A DNA stretch of 64,000 nucleotides from Chitinophaga pinensis (GCA_943329075.2 CALQCM020000013.1:23193-87192); one strand, 5' to 3'. Counted from the first letter of the stretch, positions 18,098 through 27,260 are shown. The notes: generated by a model not told the origin, from the sequence alone. Program-made: numbers and translations.

Positions 18098-19850
18098 GTT
18101 TCGCGCCCGCGCTCAGGCGAAAACACACGCTGCCGGCGCGGTTCTCGGCAAGCTCGAGCCGGTAGCCCAGTTGCTCGGCCTGGCGTGCCGCGTGATAGAG
18201 GCCTACACCCAGCCCGTTTTGCGACGGCACCGGCGCTGCGAGCAGGCGGACAGCAATCGCCTGCGGCACGGCATCCCCGCTGTCGCAAATTTTCAGCGTG
18301 CCGCCGCCGGCCGCGGAAAACGCAACGACGATTCGCACGCCGCTGTTTTGCTGCGCCTTGGCGATTGCGTTCTGCAACAGGTTCTCCGCCACGCTGTCGA
18401 ACAGTTCCAGCGGCAGCTGTAGTCCGGCGCTTTCACCGCTGACCGAGAAATTGATTTCGCCGCGTGTATAGCGCTGCTGCAGCGCGCCCCACCATGCGGC
18501 GGCGTCGCCCTGCGTGCTGCCGGCCTGCCCGGGCGCCTGCAGTTTTTCCAGCGTCGTCGACAGGCGTTGTGCGATCTGCGGCAATTGCCGGCGCACCAGT
18601 TCCTGCAGCGCCACCGCTTCGTCCGCACCGCTGCTGTCAACGGCCGAGCATAAAGAACGCAACGATTGCAACAGATTTTTCACGTCGTGCGTGAGACGCG
18701 CCCCGGTCTCGTGTATGGCCTGCGCATAGGCGTTCTGGCGCTGCACTTCTTCGCGCATCTTGGCCTGGTAAAAGTGGCCGAGCATTTGCGTCAGCAATTT
18801 CAAATGCAGCAGCAGCGCCGGGCTCAACGGCCAGTTGGTATGAAACGTGATGGTGACATCCTGAAACGAATACTCCGCCTGAAAGCGCGAACGGCGCCCG
18901 ATTTCGCCGCTGCCCAGCGGCACCTGCCAGATCACGCCTGCCACCCACGGCAGACCGCAAAGGTCCTGCGACGCCATCGACAAAAAGCGCGACGGATCGC
19001 GCTCGCGTTCGGCGAGGTCCGTCAGCGATTTGACCCAGCGCTCAAAGGGCAGGCCCAGGCTCATCAAATACCGCGACATCAAATGTCCGAGGCCCATGAA
19101 ACCACTGTGCGGATTCCACAGCCAGCTCAGGATCATCAACACCAGCGCCATGACCATCAGGCTTTGCGCGAGGGCGAGCGGATAGTTGCCGTGGCTGGCC
19201 TGTTTGACGACAAAACTGCCGAGCACCAGACCGGTCACCAGCAAAAACAGCATCACGCTGTAAAAAAGGTCGACCGTCAGTGGCGAAGAACGCGTGGCAG
19301 CCGGGGCCGGCAGCAGCATGATCGCCAGTGGCAGCCAGAGCAGGCCATAGCGCACCATGCCGACCAGCACATCGTCGAATTTCTGGTCGACAAACAAATG
19401 CGGCACCACCCAGATCAACAACAGCGACAGCAGATAGAGCGCGCCCAGCATGGCCGAAATGCGCTGGCGCGGCTGCTCGCTGCCGATCAGGTTGCCGCCG
19501 ATCAGGCCAAACAGCAATGCCAGCCACACCGCCATCAACCACCAGTTGCTCCATCCGGCGAGCATGATGCCGACGATGATAATGACGAAAGCATGCCGCG
19601 TTTCCAGGCTGTGCTGGCCGCGCCACAACGGTTGCCACATCAGGAACACGCCGAAATGCACGATCAGCATCGCGCGCGCGAACAGGCTGTCGATCCCCCA
19701 GGCGAGTGCCGCGTGCAGCGCGAACAGCATCGCGCCGAACCACCAATGGGGGCGCGCAACGATCAGTGATTGACGCAGGCCCGCAACAGTTTTGTTTATC
19801 AAATTCGCCTCATTTCCTGCACGCTGCCGCGCCGGCGGAACCAGCAGCAT
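18075..19850 (-). CDS. Membrane sensor histidine kinase of the pilus locus
   Basis: The product has 591 residues. About 250 N-terminal residues form seven or eight membrane helices. A GAF-like region follows (about 265-360), then the phospho-acceptor region with His388 in ARLTHDVKNLLQSL and an HATPase domain (N box AENLLQNAIAK, G1 ICDSGDAVP, G2 GLGVGLYHA). Asn follows His by four residues, as in the HD-K-N type dimerization helices. It is the only kinase near the sigma-54 regulator at 3891 and is its likely partner. It is encoded against the pilus genes and overlaps the prepilin by 23 bp. The layout recalls PrsK but is shorter. Confidence 0.85.
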   Translation of the reverse strand: MLLVPPARQRAGNEANLINKTVAGLRQSLIVARPHWWFGAMLFALHAALAWGIDSLFARAMLIVHFGVFLMWQPLWRGQHSLETRHAFVIIIVGIMLAGWSNWWLMAVWLALLFGLIGGNLIGSEQPRQRISAMLGALYLLSLLLIWVVPHLFVDQKFDDVLVGMVRYGLLWLPLAIMLLPAPAATRSSPLTVDLFYSVMLFLLVTGLVLGSFVVKQASHGNYPLALAQSLMVMALVLMILSWLWNPHSGFMGLGHLMSRYLMSLGLPFERWVKSLTDLAERERDPSRFLSMASQDLCGLPWVAGVIWQVPLGSGEIGRRSRFQAEYSFQDVTITFHTNWPLSPALLLHLKLLTQMLGHFYQAKMREEVQRQNAYAQAIHETGARLTHDVKNLLQSLRSLCSAVDSSGADEAVALQELVRRQLPQIAQRLSTTLEKLQAPGQAGSTQGDAAAWWGALQQRYTRGEINFSVSGESAGLQLPLELFDSVAENLLQNAIAKAQQNSGVRIVVAFSAAGGGTLKICDSGDAVPQAIAVRLLAAPVPSQNGLGVGLYHAARQAEQLGYRLELAENRAGSVCFRLSAGAKLTAASAP

Positions 19851-19854
19851 GGTT

Positions 19855-19860
19855 TATACT
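19855..19860 (+). promoter_or_regulatory. Candidate -10 (TATACT) for the ABC permease gene
   Basis: TATACT lies 31 bp before the ATG at 19892 and just outside the start of the divergent kinase gene. Spacing would give a leader of about 24 nt. The -35 is not convincing. Confidence 0.35.
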
Positions 19861-19891
19861 GGTCGCCCGACAGCATGCAACCCCTGCCATC

Positions 19892-20665
19892 ATGACCCAC
19901 CGGCGCATTTTAACCCTCGCGCGTTTCACACTGCTCGAAGCGTGGCGCACCCGGCTGCCGTTGTTGTTCGTCGTTGCCCTCGCCGTGGTGTTCGGCGCTG
20001 CTTATTTTTTCCAGCAATTGGCGATCACCGAGAGCGTGCGCCTCCAAATCGTCTTTTCCGCTGCGGCCTCGCGCCTGGTCGCCGTCTTCGTGCTGAGCCT
20101 CTACATACTGACCTGCATTGTGCGCGAATTCAACGACAAGGGGCTCGAACTGACGCTCTCGTTCGATTTGCGGCGGTCGCACTACGTTGCCGGCCGTCTG
20201 CTCGGTTATCTGTCGATTGCCATGGTCATGGCGCTGGTCGCGAGTGCGCCGCAGTTGATCCTGGCACCGGCGACCGCGGTCGCGCAATGGGGCACGTCGC
20301 TCGCGCTCGAACTCGCGGTGGTCGCCGCCCTCAGCCTTTTCTGCGTCATGACCTTCACGCAGCTGATGCCGGCCGCGAGTTTCATCGTCGGCTTCTACCT
20401 GCTGGCACGCACGCTGACGGTCATTCAATTGATGAGCAATTCTCCGCTGGCGGTCGAAAATCCCGCCTCGCACCAGGTCATCGGCTGGCTGATCGACGGG
20501 CTCGCGTTGGTCATGCCGGCACTCGACCGTTTCACCCAGAGCGCCTGGCTTGCCGACGCCGCCGCCGGCTGGCCGGCGATCGGCAGTTGCGCCTTGCAGG
20601 CAGGCCTCTATTCAGTACTGCTCGTCGCCGCAGCGATGTTTGACTTTTACCGCCGCAACCTCTGA
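19892..20665 (+). CDS. ABC-2 type transporter permease
   Basis: The 257-residue product begins MTHRRILTLARFTLLEAWRT, a typical NosY/ABC-2 permease opening, and has about six hydrophobic helices (for example PLLFVVALAVVFGAAYFFQ and LVAVFVLSLYILTCIV). No ATPase is adjacent. The ATPase at 3086-3817 is a good partner, being an orphan of the same type at the other end of the pilus locus. Residues upstream of 19892 in the same open frame are not family-like. What it exports is unknown; a role in pilus or envelope assembly is inference from position. Confidence 0.82.
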   Translation: MTHRRILTLARFTLLEAWRTRLPLLFVVALAVVFGAAYFFQQLAITESVRLQIVFSAAASRLVAVFVLSLYILTCIVREFNDKGLELTLSFDLRRSHYVAGRLLGYLSIAMVMALVASAPQLILAPATAVAQWGTSLALELAVVAALSLFCVMTFTQLMPAASFIVGFYLLARTLTVIQLMSNSPLAVENPASHQVIGWLIDGLALVMPALDRFTQSAWLADAAAGWPAIGSCALQAGLYSVLLVAAAMFDFYRRNL

Positions 20666-20667
20666 AC

Positions 20668-21423
20668 GTGCGCGACGAACGCCCACTCAGCGCGGTGCCG
20701 CGCGCGGTGCTCTCGATCCTGATCGCCGCGCTTGGTTTGCAAATTGCACTGCAGTGGATGCAACCGAAGCCGGTCGCACGCGCCGCAGCACTGGAGGCGC
20801 CACCCGCCCTGGCGGCGTTCCGTGTTGCCGGGCTCGGCGAACCCGTCGCGCTCGCGCAACTGGCCACACTGTATTTGCAGGCTTTTGATAATCAGCCCGG
20901 CATCAGCATTCCATTTAAAGATCTCGACTATGCACGCGTAATTCAATGGCTGGAGCGCATCCTCGGCCTTGATCCAATCGGGCAGTATCCACTGCTCCTC
21001 GCGTCACAGGTTTATTTGCAGGTTCCCGACCCTGCGCGCCAGCGCCTGATGAACGAGTTTGTGCGCGAACAGTTTATGCACGATCCAGACAACCGCTGGC
21101 GCTGGCTGGCGCATGTCTCAATCATGGCCAAACACCGCATGCAGGATGACGCACTGGCACTGCGTTATGCGGCCGACATCACCAAATTTGCGCCAAATGC
21201 CCCGAATTGGGCGCGCCAAATGCAGATTTTCATCCTCGAAGACATCGGCGAACTCGAAAGCGCAAAAATCATGTTGGGCGGTCTGCTGGCGGCAGGCCGC
21301 ATTACCGACGAACATGAGCTCCATTTTCTGACCGCGCGGCTGGAAGAGATCAAAAACGTCGAGATTCAGACGCATCTGACGAAAAACGGACAGCCCCTGC
21401 GCGCCCCAAAGCCTGATTTTTAG
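20668..21423 (+). CDS. Uncharacterised membrane-anchored protein with TPR-like helical repeats
   Basis: GTG start 2 bp after the permease stop, so it is almost certainly co-transcribed. The 251-residue product has one N-terminal membrane helix (about 10-28, AVPRAVLSILIAALGLQIAL), then a helical domain with TPR-like spacing (segments RVIQWLERILGLDPIGQYPL and RWLAHVSIMAKHRMQDDALAL). I do not recognise a named family. Its place between the ABC permease and the pilin suggests that transporter and pilus act together. Confidence 0.7.
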   Translation: MRDERPLSAVPRAVLSILIAALGLQIALQWMQPKPVARAAALEAPPALAAFRVAGLGEPVALAQLATLYLQAFDNQPGISIPFKDLDYARVIQWLERILGLDPIGQYPLLLASQVYLQVPDPARQRLMNEFVREQFMHDPDNRWRWLAHVSIMAKHRMQDDALALRYAADITKFAPNAPNWARQMQIFILEDIGELESAKIMLGGLLAAGRITDEHELHFLTARLEEIKNVEIQTHLTKNGQPLRAPKPDF

Positions 21424-21522
21424 CCATTGCGCCTTTCTCAGGCCACTATCAGCGAACAGCGGGGGAATACAATTTAATCAATAAAAACAATTAATTAATA
21501 AGTAACTTAGGCAAAATACCGG

Positions 21523-21538
21523 GGGTTTCTGCTTGCGC
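21523..21538 (+). promoter_or_regulatory. Weak sigma-54-like site and hairpin before the major pilin
   Basis: The invariant elements GG (-24) and GC (-12) occur with 10 bp between them, and TTGC is intact, but the other -24 positions do not match. The hairpin GCGCCC-N7-GGGCGC follows at 21535-21553. The 218-bp gap (21424-21641) also has a very AT-rich stretch at 21464-21520, unlike its surroundings, which could act as an activator or UP region. Support is modest. Confidence 0.3.
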
Positions 21539-21641
21539 CCCTCTATCGGGCGCGTTGTGGCATCCGGTCAACAGGTTCGGCATGAATGTTGCGGCTAAAA
21601 CGACAGTGCATACCAAGCATCACTCTAAAAAGGAGTCTACC

Positions 21642-22334
21642 GTGGCAAAAAGACAACAAGGCTTTACGCTGATCGAAATCGCGATTGTGCTCGTGATCAT
21701 CGGTCTGCTGCTCGGCGGCGTGCTGAAGGGTCAGGAACTGATCCAGAGCGCGCGCGTGCGTAACCTGATTTCTCAGCAGGACGGCACCAAAGCCGCCTAC
21801 TTCGGCTTCCTTGACCGCTTCCGCGCCCTGCCCGGCGATTACAGCCAGGCCAATCCGAATATAGCCAACGTCGCAGCCACCTCCAACGGCAACAATAACG
21901 GCCGCATCGAATCGACCGGGGGCGGCGGCGCCATCGACGAACATATCGCGGCTTGGGAGCACCTTTCGAAAGCGGGCTTCATCAACGGCAGCTACACCTA
22001 CGCGGCCGGTGCCGAAACAACGGCAACCGCACCGACCAACCCCTATGCGCGTTACCTGCGCGTGATTTATGACAACGTTTACGGCACTGGTGCCGGCGCC
22101 GCACGCCACAACCTGAAGACCGGCAACCAGATTCCGTCGGACATCATGGCCGAGATCGACCGCAAGATCGATGACGGCAATCCGGTCGGCGGCACCTTCC
22201 AGTTCTCGACCTACGACGGCGGCGGCGCAGGCGGTGTGGCCCCGGTCGGCGGCGCAGCCACCCAGTGTTATGCCGGTACGGCGTGGGGCTCCGCAACCAT
22301 CGACACCAACTGCGGCGGCGCCAGCTTGTTCTAA
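21642..22334 (+). CDS. Type IV prepilin, probable major pilin of the locus
   Basis: GTG 21642 is chosen because AAAAGGAG lies just upstream and it gives the usual short leader VAKRQQG. The 230-residue product is cleaved before FTLIEIAIVLVIIGLLLGGV (Glu5 present). The mature part includes the family segment AAYFGFLDRFRALPGDY, and a C-terminal Cys pair (CYAGTAWGSATIDTNC) that likely forms a D-region disulfide loop. It is followed by a good terminator, so it ends the locus. Glycine- and asparagine-rich central loops suggest surface exposure. Confidence 0.9.
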   Translation: MAKRQQGFTLIEIAIVLVIIGLLLGGVLKGQELIQSARVRNLISQQDGTKAAYFGFLDRFRALPGDYSQANPNIANVAATSNGNNNGRIESTGGGGAIDEHIAAWEHLSKAGFINGSYTYAAGAETTATAPTNPYARYLRVIYDNVYGTGAGAARHNLKTGNQIPSDIMAEIDRKIDDGNPVGGTFQFSTYDGGGAGGVAPVGGAATQCYAGTAWGSATIDTNCGGASLF

Positions 22335-22357
22335 AAAGCCTGCGTCACCCGGCAATG

Positions 22358-22383
22358 AAAAAGCCCGCTTCCGGGGGATTTTT
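22358..22383. terminator. Rho-independent terminator after the pilin gene
   Basis: AAAAAGCCCG-CTTC-CGGGGGATTTTT: a short GC stem with flanking A and T runs, so it can work in both directions. It separates the pilin gene from the convergent antiporter gene. Confidence 0.7.
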
Positions 22384-22427
22384 CACGTCTGCGGCATGGC
22401 AGTGCCGACACCACCGGGCCCGCCGCC

Positions 22428-24398
22428 TTAACCTTGCATCAATCTGATCTGCGCCGCCGCACACTTCTCTTCGGAGCCGAACAGCACCAGCACATCGCCC
22501 GCGGCAATACGCCCTTCGGGCAGCGGCGCATCGAGGTGAATCCCGCCGCGCCGCATCGCGCGCACTTCGACGTCGTGCACCGCAAGGTCCAACTCGCCGA
22601 GCCTGCGACCGACGGCGGCAGCCCCCGGCGCAATCAGCACGGAGTGCAACACCTTCTGCCCCTTGTGCGCGCTGTCTTCCACCTGATCGGTCGCGCCGTG
22701 AAAAAAGCCGCGCAACATGCCGTAGCGCTGCTCACGCGTATCGCGGATGCGGCGCAGCACGCGGTTGAGCGGCACGCCCAGCAACATCAGCGCATGCGAG
22801 GCGAGCATGAGGCTGCCCTCCATGATTTCCGGCACCACCTCGGAAGCACCCGCCTCGCGCAATCGGTCGAGATCGGTGTCATCGAAGGTGCGCACCACCA
22901 CCGGCAGATCGGGGCGCGCGCTGCGCACATGTTCGAGCACGCGCAAGGCCAGCGTCGTATCCGCCACCGACACCACCAGCGCGCTCGCCCGCATCACGCC
23001 CGCGGCAATCAACACTTCGCGGCGCGCGGCGTCACCGAACACCACCTGCTCGCCGGCGGCGGCGGCTTCGCGCACGCGTGCCGGGTCCGCATCGAGCGCG
23101 ATAAACGGAATTTTTTCAGCCCCCAGTAGTCGCGCGAGGCTCTGCCCGCTGCGGCCGTAGCCGCAAATCAGAACATGGCGTTTAACCGCCATCGACTGCA
23201 CCGCGACATTGTGCAATGCCATCGAACGCGCCAGCCAGTCCGCGCCGCTGATGTGACGCGCAAGGTGTTCGCTGCGCTCGATGATGAAGGGGGCGGCCAG
23301 CATCGACAGCACCATCGCCGCCAGCGCCGACTGCAGCATCGCGCCGGGCACCAGATCCAGCGGCGCCGCCAGCGACAGCAGGACAAACCCGAACTCGCCG
23401 CCCTGCGCCAGATCGAGACCGGTGCGCACCGCCGCGCCGGCATCGCTGCCGAACCACCGGCTTAACGCGGCGATCAACACGACTTTCAAGCCCATCAGCA
23501 ATACCAGTGCACCGATCACCCACGACGCGTGCTCGAGCACCAGCATGCAATCGAGCCGCATGCCGACGGTGACGAAAAACAGCCCGAGCAAGACATCGCG
23601 AAACGGCTTGATGTCGTCCTCGACCTGATAGCGGTATTCGGTTTCCGAGATCAGCATGCCGGCGACAAACGCGCCGAGCGCCAGCGACAGTCCGGCCTGC
23701 TCGGTGATGAAGGCGAGCCCCAGCGTAATCAGCAAGACGTTAAGCACGAACAGTTCCGAAGACTTTTGCGTTGCCACCAGATGGAACCATGCACGCATCG
23801 GCCGCTGGCCGAAAAAGAGCAGAATCGCCAGCACCACTGCCGCCTTGCCCAGCGCCAGCATCAGCACCGGCGCCATCTCGGCGGGCGCGCCGGCCAGCGC
23901 CGGGATCAAAATCAGCAGCGGCACCACGGCGAGATCCTGAAACAGCAGCACGCCGATCACCTGGCGCCCGTGCACTGAATTGAGTTCAAGCCGGTCGGCG
24001 AGGATCTTGCTGACAATCGCCGTCGAGGACATCGCATACGCGCCGCCCAGAACAACACCGGCACGCCAGTCGGCACCGGCTAGAACCGTCAGCGTGGCGA
24101 CAACGCAAAGCGTCGCCACAACCTGGCTCGCCCCAAGGCCGAAAACGATGCGGCGCATGGTCATCAGCTTCGAGAGGCTGAATTCGAGGCCGATGCTGAA
24201 CATCAGAAAGACGACACCGAACTCGGCGAGGGCGCGCGTATCGTTGTTGTCGGCGATCAGGGCGAGGCCATGCGGACCGATCAGCAAACCAACCAGCAGA
24301 TAGCCAAGCATCGCCGGCAGCTTGAGCTGGCGGCAGAGGATGACCACCAGCACCGCGGCGGCAAGGAAGATCAATACGGCGTGCAGCGAATTTTCCAT
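22428..24398 (-). CDS. CPA2-family monovalent cation:proton antiporter with RCK domain (KefB/YbaL-like)
   Basis: The product has 656 residues. About 380 N-terminal residues form some 12 membrane helices of a Na+/H+ exchanger domain (LPAMLGYLLVGLLIGPHGLAL at the start). A TrkA-N nucleotide-binding domain follows (HVLICGYGRSGQSLARLLG, about 410-530), and a TrkA-C domain lies at the C-terminus. This is the KefB/KefC/YbaL architecture for potassium or sodium efflux. No ancillary KefF/KefG gene is nearby, so glutathione gating cannot be claimed. It is divergent from kdsD with about 100 bp between. Confidence 0.9.
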   Translation of the reverse strand: MENSLHAVLIFLAAAVLVVILCRQLKLPAMLGYLLVGLLIGPHGLALIADNNDTRALAEFGVVFLMFSIGLEFSLSKLMTMRRIVFGLGASQVVATLCVVATLTVLAGADWRAGVVLGGAYAMSSTAIVSKILADRLELNSVHGRQVIGVLLFQDLAVVPLLILIPALAGAPAEMAPVLMLALGKAAVVLAILLFFGQRPMRAWFHLVATQKSSELFVLNVLLITLGLAFITEQAGLSLALGAFVAGMLISETEYRYQVEDDIKPFRDVLLGLFFVTVGMRLDCMLVLEHASWVIGALVLLMGLKVVLIAALSRWFGSDAGAAVRTGLDLAQGGEFGFVLLSLAAPLDLVPGAMLQSALAAMVLSMLAAPFIIERSEHLARHISGADWLARSMALHNVAVQSMAVKRHVLICGYGRSGQSLARLLGAEKIPFIALDADPARVREAAAAGEQVVFGDAARREVLIAAGVMRASALVVSVADTTLALRVLEHVRSARPDLPVVVRTFDDTDLDRLREAGASEVVPEIMEGSLMLASHALMLLGVPLNRVLRRIRDTREQRYGMLRGFFHGATDQVEDSAHKGQKVLHSVLIAPGAAAVGRRLGELDLAVHDVEVRAMRRGGIHLDAPLPEGRIAAGDVLVLFGSEEKCAAAQIRLMQG

Positions 24399-24484
24399 TT
24401 CCTGGTCACTCTGGTTTCAGCTTGAATGATGCCTTATCGCACGCGAATTGCAAGATTGCCCGGCCGGGTCGCTGCGGATGGTTT

Positions 24485-24493
24485 TGTTATACT
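24485..24493 (+). promoter_or_regulatory. Extended -10 promoter of kdsD, leaderless context
   Basis: TGTTATACT is an extended -10 (TG-N-TATACT). It ends 8 bp before the ATG at 24502, and no Shine-Dalgarno precedes that ATG. The predicted transcript begins within about 2 nt of the start codon. Confidence 0.55.
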
Positions 24494-24501
24494 GCAGCAC
24501 C

Positions 24502-25503
24502 ATGACAAAACGCGACGCAAACGAACGCCCGGTGTCAGCCGGCGGCACACTTGATCTGGCCCGCGAAGTGCTGGAAATCGAAGCTGCAGCGATCCACGGC
24601 CTGATCGCCCGGCTTGACAACGAGTTTCAGCGCGCGGTCGACATCATTCTCGCCTGCAAAGGTCGCGTCACAGTCAGCGGCATCGGCAAGTCCGGCCACA
24701 TTGCGCGCAAAATCGCATCGACCATGTCGAGCACCGGCACGCCGGCGTATTTCGTGCATCCGGCCGAGGCCAGCCACGGCGACCTCGGCATGGTCACGCG
24801 TGACGACGTCTTCATTGCATTGTCGAATTCGGGCGAAACCGCGGAACTCCTCGCCATCGTGCCGCTGATCAAGCGCCAGGGCGCGCGGCTGATCGCTTTT
24901 ACCGGCAACGCTGCCTCCAGTCTCGCGCGCGAGGCCGACGCGCACCTCTACGCCGGCGCGGAAAAAGAGGCCTGTCCGCTCAATCTGGCACCGACCGCCA
25001 GCACGACGGCGGCACTGGCACTGGGCGACGCGCTCGCCGTCGCATTGATGCAAGCCAAGGGTTTCAGCCGCGACGAGTTCGCGCGCTCGCATCCGGGCGG
25101 CGCGCTCGGCCGCAAACTGCTCACCCACGTGCGCGACGTCATGCGCGCCGGCGCCGACGCCCCGCGCGTGACGGAAACCGCGACGCTGTCCGATGCGATC
25201 CTCGAAATGACCCGTTCGCGCATGGGCATCACCTCGGTGCTCGACAAGGCGGAGCGCGTGGTCGGCATCTTTACCGACGGCGACCTGCGCCGCACGCTGC
25301 AGAAAGGCTTGAAGGTCGAAGACACCACCATCTCGCAAGTCATGTCGCGCGGGCCGCGCACCATCACGGCGGATAAACTCGCGGTCGAAGCGGTGCAGAT
25401 AATGGAAGAGCACAAGGTCAACCAGCTGCTGGTGGTCGACGCAGAACAACGGTTGATCGGCGCGCTCAACATGCACGATCTGTTCAGGGCCAAGGTCATT
25501 TGA
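24502..25503 (+). CDS. kdsD: Arabinose-5-phosphate isomerase
   Basis: This enzyme converts ribulose-5-phosphate to arabinose-5-phosphate, the first step to Kdo in lipopolysaccharide. The product has 333 residues, as usual. A SIS domain (about 40-180, with SGIGKSGHIARKIASTMSSTG and SNSGETAEL) is followed by two CBS domains (about 210-330). An upstream in-frame ATG at 24448 lies before the -10 element and is not used here. It heads the Kdo/Lpt/rpoN block and is followed directly by kdsC. Confidence 0.95.
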   Translation: MTKRDANERPVSAGGTLDLAREVLEIEAAAIHGLIARLDNEFQRAVDIILACKGRVTVSGIGKSGHIARKIASTMSSTGTPAYFVHPAEASHGDLGMVTRDDVFIALSNSGETAELLAIVPLIKRQGARLIAFTGNAASSLAREADAHLYAGAEKEACPLNLAPTASTTAALALGDALAVALMQAKGFSRDEFARSHPGGALGRKLLTHVRDVMRAGADAPRVTETATLSDAILEMTRSRMGITSVLDKAERVVGIFTDGDLRRTLQKGLKVEDTTISQVMSRGPRTITADKLAVEAVQIMEEHKVNQLLVVDAEQRLIGALNMHDLFRAKVI

Positions 25504-25544
25504 GCCGCCCGGCTTTGCCGCCCCCATTAACGGAAAATCAGAAC

Positions 25545-26069
25545 ATGCAGAATGTCCACTACAGAGCCCGCGGCATAAAGCTCGCCGCATTCGATGTCGA
25601 CGGCGTGCTCACCGACGGCGCGCTCTACCTCGCCGACAGCGGCGAGGAAATCAAGGCCTTCTATTCGCTCGACGGCCACGGCCTGAAAATGCTGCGCGAA
25701 TCCGGTGTCGAACTGGCCATCATCACCGGCCGCACCTCGCGCATCGTCGAGTTGCGCGCGAAGAACCTCGGCATCGAGCTCGTCTATCAGGGCGTTGAAG
25801 ACAAGGCGCGCGCGTTTGCCGAACTGCTCGCGGCGCGCCACCTCGACGCCAGCGCAGCCTCCTATATGGGCGACGACGTGGTCGATCTGCCGGTGCTGAC
25901 GCGCTGCGGGCTCGCCCTGTCGGTGCCGGAGGCGCCGCTCATCGTCCGCCAGCACGCGCATTACGTCAGCCGCGCCGGCGGCGGCCGCGGCGCAGTGCGC
26001 GAGGTCTGCGAACTGATCATGCAGGCGCAGGGCACGCTCGACAAAAAATTGCAGACCTATCTGCAATGA
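25545..26069 (+). CDS. kdsC: Kdo-8-phosphate phosphatase
   Basis: A HAD-superfamily phosphatase that releases Kdo from Kdo-8-phosphate. Motif I is AFDVDGVLTDG with both aspartates, the Thr motif is ITGRTS, and the last motif is YMGDDVVDLPVL. With ATG 25545 it is 174 residues, the usual size; a TTG at 25500 overlapping the kdsD stop would add 15 residues and is an alternative. The lptC start overlaps its stop (ATGATG). Confidence 0.94.
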   Translation: MQNVHYRARGIKLAAFDVDGVLTDGALYLADSGEEIKAFYSLDGHGLKMLRESGVELAIITGRTSRIVELRAKNLGIELVYQGVEDKARAFAELLAARHLDASAASYMGDDVVDLPVLTRCGLALSVPEAPLIVRQHAHYVSRAGGGRGAVREVCELIMQAQGTLDKKLQTYLQ

Positions 26070-26647
26070 TGCGGCGCCTGACCGCCTGGTTTCCGGCACT
26101 GCTGCTGGCAATACTGGCCGCGGTCACGGTATGGCTCGAACACGAAGTGCAGCCGCCTGAAGCGCAGGCGGACAGCAAAGCGCGCCACGATCCGGATTAC
26201 ATCGTCGAAAATTTTTCGGCGACCCGCATCGGCCCCGACGGCCGGCCGCAACACACCCTGCACGCGCGGCGCATGGCGCATTACCCGGACGACGACACCA
26301 CCCACCTCGATGCGCCGCGCCTCGTCAGCTTTCGCGGCAAAAATGAAGCGCTCACAGTGACCGCAAAAACCGCACTGCTGTCGAGCAACGGCGAAAACGC
26401 CTATTTGACCGATGATGTGCGCCTGGTGCGCGCGGCGCGCGACAAACACAGCGAACTGGTCGTCGAAACCTCCTGGCTGCACGTCATGCCGGAGGCGCAC
26501 CTGGCGCAGACCGACCGCGCAGTGCAGATTGCAGATGCCAATATGCTGATTACCGCAGTTGGCTTAGAATTGAACAGTGAAACCCACGTTCTGAAATTGC
26601 TTTCCAACGTCCGAGGCAGGTATGAGAAAAAACGACCGGCGCGCTGA
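26066..26647 (+). CDS. lptC: LptC, lipopolysaccharide transport bridge protein
   Basis: This 193-residue protein has an N-terminal membrane anchor (LTAWFPALLLAILAAVTVWL) and a periplasmic beta-jellyroll (DYIVENFSATRIGPDGRPQH and HARRMAHYPDDD are typical). It takes LPS from LptBFG and passes it to LptA. The ATG overlaps the kdsC stop. Its 3' end overlaps lptA by 26 bp. Confidence 0.93.
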   Translation: MMRRLTAWFPALLLAILAAVTVWLEHEVQPPEAQADSKARHDPDYIVENFSATRIGPDGRPQHTLHARRMAHYPDDDTTHLDAPRLVSFRGKNEALTVTAKTALLSSNGENAYLTDDVRLVRAARDKHSELVVETSWLHVMPEAHLAQTDRAVQIADANMLITAVGLELNSETHVLKLLSNVRGRYEKKRPAR

Positions 26648-27260
26648 ACCGCACCACGCACTACGGCTTGCGTCATTGACGCTGGCATGCGCCCTGTTCG
26701 CTGCCGTGCCCGCACAGGCCGAACGCGGCGACCGCGGCAAACCGGTCAATCTCGAAGCCGACCGCGTGACCGTCGACGAAACCAAACAGACCGCGACCTT
26801 TGAAGGCAATGTCGTGCTCACCCAGGGCACACTGATGATCCGCGGCGACCACATGGTCGTGCAGCAGGACGCCGACGGTTTCAAAACCGGCGTCGCGCAG
26901 GGCAACCTGGCAACCTTCAAGCAGAAGCGCGAGGGCTACGACGAATACGTCGAAGGTTTTGCCGAGCGCATCGAATACGACAGCAAGGCCGACAAGGTGC
27001 AGATGTTCAACCGCGCGCACCTCACCAAAGGCAACGACGACGTGCGCGGCAATTACATCTCATACGATGCCGCCACCGAATTCTTCCGCGTCACCGGCGG
27101 CGGCAAACAGGCGGCCTCGGCCGGCAATCCGGAGGGCCGCGTGCGCGCCATCATCCAGCCGAAGAGCCGCGAAAAACCCCCGGCTGCGCCGCCGCTGCCG
27201 CTCAAACCGGCCACCGACGTGGCGAACCCGCGCGACACTCCGGCCGGCCCGGCGCGTTGA
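26622..27260 (+). CDS. lptA: LptA, periplasmic LPS carrier
   Basis: The 212-residue product has a signal peptide ending near AVPAQAE and an OstA-like domain (VNLEADRVTVDETKQTATFEG, VVLTQGTLMIRGDHMVV). It polymerises into the bridge that carries LPS across the periplasm. A Pro-rich C-terminal tail of about 40 residues (KPPAAPPLPLKPATD) follows the conserved domain. The start lies inside lptC. Confidence 0.93.
   Translation: MRKNDRRAEPHHALRLASLTLACALFAAVPAQAERGDRGKPVNLEADRVTVDETKQTATFEGNVVLTQGTLMIRGDHMVVQQDADGFKTGVAQGNLATFKQKREGYDEYVEGFAERIEYDSKADKVQMFNRAHLTKGNDDVRGNYISYDAATEFFRVTGGGKQAASAGNPEGRVRAIIQPKSREKPPAAPPLPLKPATDVANPRDTPAGPAR

Noticed and set aside
18666..19769. Long plus-strand frame (367 codons) opposite the kinase gene
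   Set aside because: The product is rich in Arg, His and Gln with no domain, as expected from the antisense of a GC-rich gene; the minus strand reads as a full histidine kinase.
3891..19850. PrsK/PrsR regulators of an exosortase (PEP-CTERM) system
   Set aside because: The regulator and kinase have similar layouts, but no exosortase, PEP-CTERM protein or exopolysaccharide gene is in the window, and the neighbours are pilus genes.
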